64,000 bases of DNA from Anadara kagoshimensis (Eukaryota > Mollusca > Bivalvia > Arcoida > Arcidae): assembly GCA_021292105.1 (NCBI GenBank), contig CM037871.1:14828460-14892459 (forward strand), given 5' to 3'. The position numbers were made by a program, and so were the translations under genes. Shown here one piece after another: positions 57,351 to 64,000 of the stretch. How positions within the stretch are numbered: position 1 is the stretch's first letter; every line of letters begins with the position of its first letter. Under the pieces are notes generated by a model. That model was not told the DNA's origin. It made no database searches and was given only the letters and a program-made list of their open reading frames with translations.

Positions 57351-57647
57351 TATAACATATTATTGTTTGTGATTTGTTTAAGTGTTACAAAAATGTATGT
57401 ATAAATATTTTTATATTAAAAAATCACATATGATTCATAAAAAATCGATTATGATCTGATCATGATCAGCTTAATATAGATATATATATTGATTTATGAT
57501 ACTAAACATAGAATAAAGTAGTCTTTGTTGATATAGCTAAAGGTATACAACTGAATTTTTTTTAGATAGAGACTATCCGTAGTGGCAACACAAAATATTT
57601 GTAGTCATGTGTGTTGTGCAATATATAGAGTACAGTCATGTCGAAAG

Positions 57648-58007
57648 TTTAACACTAAGCTAGCGTATTGGTGTGACATGACTGTTTAACACTAAGCTAG
57701 CGTATTGGTGTGACATGACTGTTTAACACTAAGCTGGCGTATTGGTGTGACATGACTGTTTAACACTAAGCTGGCGTATTGGTGTGACATGACTGTTTAA
57801 CACTAAGCTGGCGTATTGGTGCGACATGACTGTTTAACACTAAGCTGGCGTATTGGTGTGACATGACTGTTTAACACTAAGCTAGCGTATTGGTGTGACA
57901 TGACTGTTTAACACTAAGCTGGCGTATTGGTGTGACATGACTGTTTAACACTAAGCTGGCGTATTGGTGTGACATGACTGTTTAACACTAAGCTGGCGTA
58001 TTGGTGT
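57648..58007. repeat. 37-bp minisatellite, 10 copies
   Basis: Unit TTTAACACTAAGCTGGCG + TATTGGTGTGACATGACTG. The first part is the MITE-A left subterminal phrase; GACATGACT is its outer terminus (AGTCATGTC) in inverse. Copies differ only at A/G in GCTAGCG/GCTGGCG and one T/C. Confidence 0.9.
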
Positions 58008-58129
58008 TAAATCGGTAGTTTATCTTCGTTAGCTATATCGCGACAGCTTTTCAGTAGCTGCTACAGATTAATCTATGAACAATTTCGTGTAAATGCATGT
58101 GATCGAATGAAGTGCGAGCATGTTGTATG

Positions 58130-58364
58130 GTCGGCCTTGTACCAGGTCGCACTCGGGGCGACTTTAATGTGATTGCTCACCGAGTCAGTATACGCCGCAG
58201 ACCACGCAGCGTACCACTCCCCCAGTCACAGTATACTGACACAGGCCAACGGCATGGAAAATTCACTTTCCCATGTGTAGTCTGAGCGGGACTCGAACTT
58301 GACAGCGGTTAGAGACCCTGAATTTGTAGACTGACGTTTTATCCGTTAGTCCATCGCGGCCCCA
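58130..58364 (-). repeat. SINE-3, tRNA-derived, reverse orientation
   Basis: Minus strand: GGGGCCGCGATGGACTAACG head with B box GTTCGAGTCCCG, then ATGGGAAAGTGAATTTTCC and a tail region GTCGCCCCGAGTGCGACC. Different from SINE-1 and SINE-2 in both head and body. Confidence 0.65.
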
Positions 58365-58425
58365 CTACAGCGCTTGGCTTCTTCCTTTCAATATCTCTGC
58401 CACTCGGCAGCTAAAGGTTTGTCAT

Positions 58426-58472
58426 TTACCATTTTTTAATGTATTTTATGATTAAAAATGGTATATGACACG
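58426..58472. repeat. 47-bp hairpin (CATTTACCATTTTTTAA family)
   Basis: TACCATTTTTTAATG and TTAAAAATGGTATATGAC pair around an AT loop; a shortened relative of 52567-52632. Confidence 0.75.
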
Positions 58473-58779
58473 TTAGTTCTGTGTTAATATTTCGACTTGT
58501 ATGAACTTGCGAAAGTTTAACACTAGACTAATGAAAACGCGCCAAAGCTCAACTGCGCGACCAGTTGCTGACAAATGATGGTCGAAAATCTCCCGAGAAA
58601 TAGTTAGCAGCTGCCGAGAAGCTGTCGGAAGACCGAGATGAGCTGCCGATTCGGCACTAATTCGTTGGTTTAGTGTTTCGACAGGTCTTTAATGTAGTAG
58701 TTTGTACCGATACACTCTTGACTTATTATAAAAATAGCTTCCAAAATCGATTACAGATTAAGTTTGAAAAAATTGACTT

Positions 58780-59080
58780 TTTTCAAATTCCTCCGTAACA
58801 GTCGAACGGTTTTAACAAAGATTTTTTTTTAAACTGAATTCAACTTTCATGTATTTATATAAAATTCCTTCGCAACAGTTGATTAATTTTAACAAAGAGT
58901 TTTTACATTGAACTTAATTTTTTTATATAAAAATTCCTTCGCAACAGTTGATTAATTTAACAAAGATTTATTTTTTACATTGAAATAAATTTATTTTTTT
59001 GAGTAAAAATTCCTTCGCAACAGTTGATTAATTTTAACAAATATGTTTACATTGAAATTAATTAATTTTTTTTATTTATT
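58780..59080. repeat. ~70-bp tandem repeat, 4 diverged copies
   Basis: AAATTCCTTCGCAACAGTTG + ATTAATTTTAACAAAGATTT recurs at about 58786, 58861, 58930 and 59004 with variable T-rich spacers; the first copy is the most diverged. Confidence 0.8.
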
Positions 59081-59189
59081 TTGATAACTTGGTTTTAATT
59101 CACCGATTTTTAATCATCATGTAACGATACATATTGAAATAAATACGCTCGTTTTGTGTTTGTCCGTCGCTTTAACAACCCGCTTCTAC

Positions 59190-59353
59190 GAAAGCTTGTT
59201 TGTGCCACTTTGTAATTTGATATTTTTCTCAAATCGTAGGTACGAGTTTTTTTTAATTCGCACGTCCAATTTGTTATTCGTAGGTACGATTTAAAAAATT
59301 GTACCTACGATTTGAGAAAAAAATACAAAGTGGCACGAACACGCTTTCGTACG
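59190..59353. repeat. ~160-bp foldback
   Basis: TGTGCCACTTTGTAATTTGA and TTTTTCTCAAATCGTAGGTAC mirror GTACCTACGATTTGAGAAAA and ATACAAAGTGGCACGAAC. Loop about 55 bp. Confidence 0.75.
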
Positions 59354-59554
59354 TTTCGGATAATTTGTTATCGATTTCTTTTCATCGTAGGGTAAATTAT
59401 TTTTGTAAATGTCCAATCAGATACTTCATGCATACATGTACAGTATGTCATGGGGTACTTTTGATTTTCTTTATAAAATAATACGTTCAAAAGCTGCATA
59501 TTTGAAGTGGCAGAAATTATTACCTTTGAATTGCGCTTAGAGCAATGTGACACG

Positions 59555-59718
59555 GTGCATCAGTTTGTAAAGTCTCTTCCTCAGGACCGCGTGACTTTCA
59601 TTTCTAAATTCCGAGTGATTGGCGAAAGAACAACAACTACCTATTTTCAAGTCTTTGTCAGTCCCGGCCGGGGTTCAAACCATCGACTTCCCACACTGGA
59701 GCACACTACCGTAGTGGT
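59555..59718 (-). repeat. SINE-1 5' part, reverse orientation
   Basis: GACCGCGTGACTTTCATTTC, GAGTGATTGGCGAAAGAAC, CAGTCCCGGCCGGGGTTCAA and CACTACCGTAGTGG. The 3' half is absent. Confidence 0.7.
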
Positions 59719-59869
59719 AAATCGTGGGAACGAGATCAATGACTAAAGGTGCGATGAGACCTTGGATGCTCTCCTGAGAAAATATACTTTGAATTCACTT
59801 CCATTTTGTAAATGTAGGAGGTTAACTGAGTTCTTAAAAGCTTGAACCAATTACCTATTTGCAGTCATG

Positions 59870-60210
59870 CTTGTCCAAATTTGACGAAGACTGGCCTAAT
59901 TATCAATTTCGCTTCTAGAGTGGTTTAGGGACCTATTTTTTAACCAAACATAATCTTGTAAAGACGACGATCTTGTCTTTCTCAAAAAGATCATTCGAGG
60001 CATCTACATAAACAACGAAGTTATTTCAATGACTTGACACAGTGACCTACGGATTGACTTAACCCATGTAAAAACTTTACCTAGAATTTGTCAAGAGCAT
60101 CTGCGCCCAGGCTTGGTGTAGATTGGATACAAATTGTAATTGTGTAAACAAGAAAATGTTGACACACGACGCACACCGGACAAAGACCGATCATATTACC
60201 TTATAACCAT
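59870..60210. repeat. Fragment of a dispersed repeat with AGTGACCTACGGATTGAC
   Basis: TTGACACAGTGACCTACGG, CCCATGTAAAAACTTTACC, AATTTGTCAAGAGCATCTG, GGTGTAGATTGGATACAAA and GTTGACACACGACGCACACC follow one another. I recall this wording from mobile repeats common in bivalve genomes; that attribution is from memory. Confidence 0.5.
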
Positions 60211-60214
60211 AACT

Positions 60215-60580
60215 TTATGTCCAGATGAGCGAAAACGTCATGCTCCGTATTTCAGTCTCAGGTAACAATTTCTGTCGCCTATGGGTCAGTTTGTGGACGA
60301 CGTAATTCAGGTGGGTCAGCCACTTTGAGATTCTTATAATCGAAAAGCGATACCGATGCCAGTCGTTGTCCGATAGATATAGGGCTCCCGGCGTCCCTTT
60401 TCGTCGGGCTTTAACAAATCTAAGAGATCTTTGACTGAATCCGTTTGGGCCAAACAAATAGAGCTCACACGAGGGGTCTTTACAAATGGAGCTCTATACG
60501 GTATAATAGAGCATTTTCGAATGGCATGGGGTGATTCTGTCTGAAGGAAACTATTACTCGGCGTTATTGGGAACAAATGA
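60215..60580 (-). pseudogene. Coding-like but frame-broken stretch, identity unknown
   Basis: The minus strand has unusually high GC and codon-like text: one frame reads DSVKDLLDLLKPDEKGRREP before a stop, another LFDYKNLKVADPPELRRP, a third KWLTHLNYVVHKLTHRRQ. None spans more than 80 codons and no splice signals tie them together. It could be a decayed gene or element ORF, or chance. Confidence 0.25.
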
Positions 60581-60924
60581 TGATCGATGCTAACAATGGA
60601 AGTGTAGCTTTTGGTTACTCATTAGGTAGTATGAATAATCCCCCATTCTCCTGGTTTTCAACATGTACATTGTAAATTCCCTATACCGGCAAGGTTTTAC
60701 TCTTTGCAGAGCAGGCTGACCAAGGTTGCCATTTAAATACTTTTTTATCGTTAAGTGTTTGATTTTGGTACAATATCCATACAAAGAGTCGATTTTCCGG
60801 TACTTTCATTTAAAGAAGACCGTCAAAATGGGAAAATCCGTCTAATCTGACAATTTCATTTTATTTGTCCGTTTATCCATCATGGTAATTGCGAATGCGC
60901 TTAACGATTCCCCATTGCGACTAT

Positions 60925-61223
60925 TAAAGTTAGTTAAAGTCTGTCCCGAGCCATTAGGCCCATCAGGCCGGAGCTTATCCCGGTTTCCGTGGCGTTAAGC
61001 GACTGAGAGTACAAGACTCTCCCCTGAATGGGACGCCGATCCATCGCAGGGTTAACCCCCAGCATTTTGCTGGTACTCATTTATTTTTCAGCTGAGTGAA
61101 CTGGAACAACGTGAAATTAAGTGTCTTGCTCAAGGACACAACACATCACCCGGTCCAGGGATCGAACCCACGACCTTCGATCATGAGTCCAACGCCTTAA
61201 CCACTAGGCCACGCGCTTCCACA
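60925..61223 (-). mobile_element. SINE-4, tRNA-derived, with a perfect 13-bp target duplication
   Basis: Minus strand: head GCGTGGCCTAGTGGTTAAGG (A box) and GTGGGTTCGATCCCTGG (B box), then GTCCTTGAGCAAGACACTTA, a motif block shared by several metazoan SINE groups, and GGATCGGCGTCCCATTC, CAGTCGCTTAACGCCACGG. CCATTGCGACTAT occurs at 60912-60924 and 61224-61236. The intact promoter boxes and exact duplication point to a recent insertion. Confidence 0.9.
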
Positions 61224-62084
61224 CCATTGCGACTATAGGCCCAAGTTATTCAAAATACCAAACTTCAACCATGCTAATTTACTGTGTATAAAATATTTGC
61301 ATATGTTCCCAAAAACCATAGCAAACTAATCGATGTCAAGTAAAATGTTGATTACAAATTATATTTTTTATTATTCTTTAAATTTTTCTTAAGCAAATTC
61401 TCTAGAAATTATATATGAAGCAAATTAAATACTACCACGGTTAAGTTGATTTAAATTGCATATGGCTTGTTCCTAATTTATAAGTCATATACACATTTTG
61501 AATATTAAAGAAATAAACTTGTACATACAAAGTTAGTGTATTTCAATTGCAACTATAGGGGTAATTTAAACATATAATTTAAGTGCCAACATTTTCGTCT
61601 TACAATTGATTTTGTGATAGCCGGAAATTTTCCTTCTCTGCCCACCCCCCACCCCTCCAAAACAAAACCCCGTAAATTATACAAAATTGTTGAGTCATTT
61701 CTAGCTGAGAGTATTAAAATGCTAGTTTTAATTATGTAATTGTTTTTAATTACAGTTTTTTTTGTGAATATTTAACACGCTCCTTGACACCAAATTATTA
61801 ACGCACCATTAAAAAAGTATTACTAGTAAATAGAAAATTAAAACTTGGACCTACATATCGTTTAGCAAGAAGGTTCTTAAATATATTTTTGATGAACAAG
61901 GGTTTAATATCACGGCAACAAAATGCGCTTTATTGCGCTTTCGTAGAACTTGCATTGTCGCCGTCCGATTCTATAAATATAGTCAACCGTCATGTAAAGT
62001 TCTCTTGTAAATCAACTTTTTACCTTTCAAGATTTAGGAAAAAGGTAGGATCATTCCTCAATTTTAGACTGTTACACGAAACGC

Positions 62085-62160
62085 ACTTGGGAAAAGTTTT
62101 GTTCCTAAGTCGTACTTAGGAAAAAATATTTTTCCTAAGTATTCCTCGTGAAACGCTCGC
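62085..62160. repeat. Short nested hairpins (CTAAGTCGTACTTAGG)
   Basis: CCTAAGTCGTACTTAGG is a perfect small palindrome followed by AAAAAATATTTTTCCTAAG; the flanks ACGAAACGCACTTGGG and CCTCGTGAAACGC are related in inverse. From 61.3 to 62.1 kb I see nothing else. Confidence 0.5.
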
Positions 62161-62282
62161 TGGATAGTAAGAATTTATTACAAATTTTAGCAATGGCCAT
62201 AATCTTTGTAAATCGAAGGCATCGTAACGATTACAAATGCATAACGCATATCATCTTCTTTACTTCTAAACCCCTGACCACT

Positions 62283-62345
62283 TAGCAGCCCAGCTCGGAT
62301 CTAATTGCATTAGATCACTGTTAAACTTTTGTAAGATTTTTACTG
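62283..62345. mobile_element. MITE-A right-end fragment
   Basis: GCAGCCCAGCTCGGATC and ATCACTGTTAAACTTTTG fit the right end, but the terminus has decayed to TAAGATTTTTACTG. Confidence 0.4.
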
Positions 62346-62786
62346 ACATTTACGCTATCGTTTCTTTCTGAAAAAAGACCTGACAGCTTTTTAAAACTTC
62401 CGTTAACGCAAAATATTTTTTTTAAATTATATTACTTCAAGAGTAATGGGTGGGGATACAAAAGTAAGATCTACAAAGACCAAAATGTTTTCCAAGAAAA
62501 AGAGTGACACCACATCCACGTGAAAAGGAAAAAAGGTTAATTTGGCGTATTAGCTGTGAATGTGGACTTTTACCTTGGGACTTGACCCTGGAATAATTAA
62601 CTAGGGGTCACGCGACGTTTAAATATAAGAACGAGGAAAAAATTGATTCAAAATAAGGTCATAAATATGAACTAATTTTGAGTGAAAAGGTCAAGCTCTG
62701 TTCGCCAGCATATCACGCGACAAACTTGCACGTTTTTATACAAAGTAGTTTTTCCATTGAATATTGAATATCGTTTTTCAAGAATA

Positions 62787-62808
62787 AAAATAAAATAAAA
62801 TAAAATAA
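62787..62808. repeat. (AAAAT)n microsatellite
   Basis: Four to five AAAAT units following AAGAATAAAAATAAAATAA. Confidence 0.8.
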
Positions 62809-63139
62809 TCCGTTAGTCTGTGGCAGAAAGTCAGAGTCAGAGACTGAGAGAAACGCACCCCGGAAAAGTTTGCAGAAAATATTCTACTATGCATCTAATG
62901 AACAATGAAAAGCTCAGTTCATTACATCGATTCTCACATCCCGTATCTTTTGCGATAACCCCCCCCCCTCTTTTTAGGCCTGAATATTTGTTTAGATTTC
63001 TCTTTGAGCATCATTGTAAGAGCAAGAAGGGGAAATATACCCATTGCATTCGGCTAAGGATTAAGCTTAACTTTTCCACTAGTTAAGAGTGTGATTAACC
63101 ACATGGTTTCATTACCAGAACCAGAATAAATGGAAACAA

Positions 63140-63275
63140 ACTGCACATGTATACGCGTGCTATCTATCTTCCGGAAACTTTTCGGTCATTTGGTATCCAT
63201 ATCTTGATCACTTAGCATCCAAGTTCGGCTTATTTTCGTAAGCTCAGTGCTAACTTTCGGCAGGTCTATACTGTA
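63140..63275. mobile_element. MITE-A copy 21 (right half)
   Basis: CTTCCGGAAACTTTTCGGTC, ATATCTTGATCACTTAGCAT and GCTCAGTGCTAACTTTCGGC then AGGTCTATACTGTAC match the right half of the family; no clear left end. Confidence 0.65.
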
Positions 63276-63599
63276 CATGTAGGCTTCAGTTTATTTTGAT
63301 TGAAAAGGCCTGGCGGTTTTTTAACACTTCGGTAAACGTAAAATAAAGTGGGGACAAGGAAAGACAAAAGGGAACTTAAAAAAGGTACATGTACGCTACC
63401 CTGAATTTTCTATTTTTTACCGAAAAGGCCTGACGGTGGTCTCAGTTGGCGAGTAGTCTAAAGTGCTTTACGAATTACAACGCCTCTTACCATTTACATG
63501 TAGGATCGAATCGGCAAAGATCGTAATATCAGAAAGCTTGTAATATTGCTTGCAAATTATCAGATGTTTTTGCTCCAAAAACTCCGGGTTACTCCAACA

Positions 63600-63675
63600 T
63601 TTCATAATTCGCTGCCTCGATACAAGTGAAAGAATTATGACTTGGGAATAAAACACCATTAATCTTCTCCACTCC
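63600..63675 (+). repeat. SINE-1 3' fragment
   Basis: GCCTCGATACAAGTGAAAGA and GGGAATAAAACACCATTAAT match the last ~75 bp of SINE-1. Confidence 0.55.
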
Positions 63676-63834
63676 TAAAAATTACAGACTCAAGCAACTA
63701 CCGGGACTTTGTACAACGAAGTGACTGCTTGCAAATAAATTGTTGACTCAGGGATATTGCAAGCCTAGGCTTAGCAAGGCCCTCAAAATGTTTTATGCAT
63801 ATGGTCGTCATCACAGTATTGTTTATAAGTCTCT

Positions 63835-64000
63835 GTGTCCAGGATTGCCCGGCTAGGTATATTTGACGTCTCATAGTACTATGTTCCTTTCACACAGTTT
63901 TGATTACACACGTGGCGGGTGTAGCTAGCTAAACAGGAGGTGCCTACCCTTCCGGAGCACACGGCCTCACTTCCCTGGTGGAAGTTTACGTGTCTAACCT
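63835..64000 (-). repeat. R200 repeat, reverse copy (runs off the window)
   Basis: GATTGCCCGGCTAGGTATAT, TTGACGTCTCATAGTAC, CACGTGGCGGGTGTAGCTAG, GGTGCCTACCCTTCCGGAGC and ACGGCCTCACTTCCCTGGTG. This is the cleanest copy of the R200 core in the window. Confidence 0.7.

Larger units (their letters stand above)
57629..58694. mobile_element. MITE-A copy 20 with a 37-bp minisatellite and a SINE
   Basis: Left end AGTACAGTCATGTCGAAAG; right end TTTAGTGTTTCGACAGGTC. Inside are the array 57648-58007, a SINE (58130-58364), a hairpin (58426-58472) and a second internal left-end match near 58511 (GCGAAAGTTTAACACTAG), so two copies may be fused. Confidence 0.7.

Noticed and set aside
57648-58007. CRISPR-like regularly spaced repeat
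   Set aside because: The 37-bp units are contiguous with no unique spacers; eukaryotic context; the unit is a MITE end.

Overview
The window reads as AT-rich eukaryotic nuclear DNA, most likely from a bivalve mollusc or a close lophotrochozoan relative. Reasons: no bacterial-style gene packing, a spliceosomal gene model, tRNA-headed SINEs, a decayed LINE, very many short inverted-repeat elements, long (CT)n/(AT)n/(AAAT)n tracts, and several dispersed repeats whose wording I associate with bivalve genomes. The taxon is an inference; no species is named.

Only one protein gene is convincing. It lies on the minus strand at about 47.6-54.7 kb. It has a TATA box and a short non-coding first exon ending in a strong donor (54569), a 5.2 kb intron full of mobile elements, and one coding exon that starts behind a good acceptor and encodes a 495-residue basic, Ser-rich, mostly disordered protein of unknown function. 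A poly(A) signal follows at 47569-47574. Nearly all other open frames are translations of repeats.

Region by region. 0-10.4 kb: SINE-1 copies, copies of an abundant small element (here MITE-A, ends AGTACAGACCTGTCGAAAG / CTTTCGACAGGTCTGTACT), a MITE with CAGTCAAACCTG-type ends, and a broken LINE C-terminus. 10.4-25 kb: a direct tandem duplication of about 2.8 kb units. The left unit is swollen by a 5.4 kb CACTA-type element (15281-20686, TTG target duplication), itself holding a 1.8 kb element, a SINE and foldbacks, and by a ~600 bp palindrome-bearing element and a 199 bp element. The right unit preserves the empty sites. 25-30.4 kb: MITE-A copies, foldbacks, and a pure 48-copy 21-bp minisatellite grown from a MITE-A end. 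30.8-47 kb: a gene-poor mosaic of degenerate ~0.9 kb modules, a ~200 bp repeat in both orientations and a TGACCT-bearing MITE. 47-55 kb: the gene. 55-64 kb: AT tracts, two hammerhead-ribozyme motifs in direct repeat, another MITE-A minisatellite, and SINEs including one with a perfect 13-bp target duplication.

The most interesting content is the hammerhead-bearing repeat family (56.8-57.3 kb, with relics at 38.3 and 42.2 kb), which has the layout of a retrozyme. Next are the repeated birth of minisatellites inside one MITE family and the filled/empty-site record in the tandem duplication.
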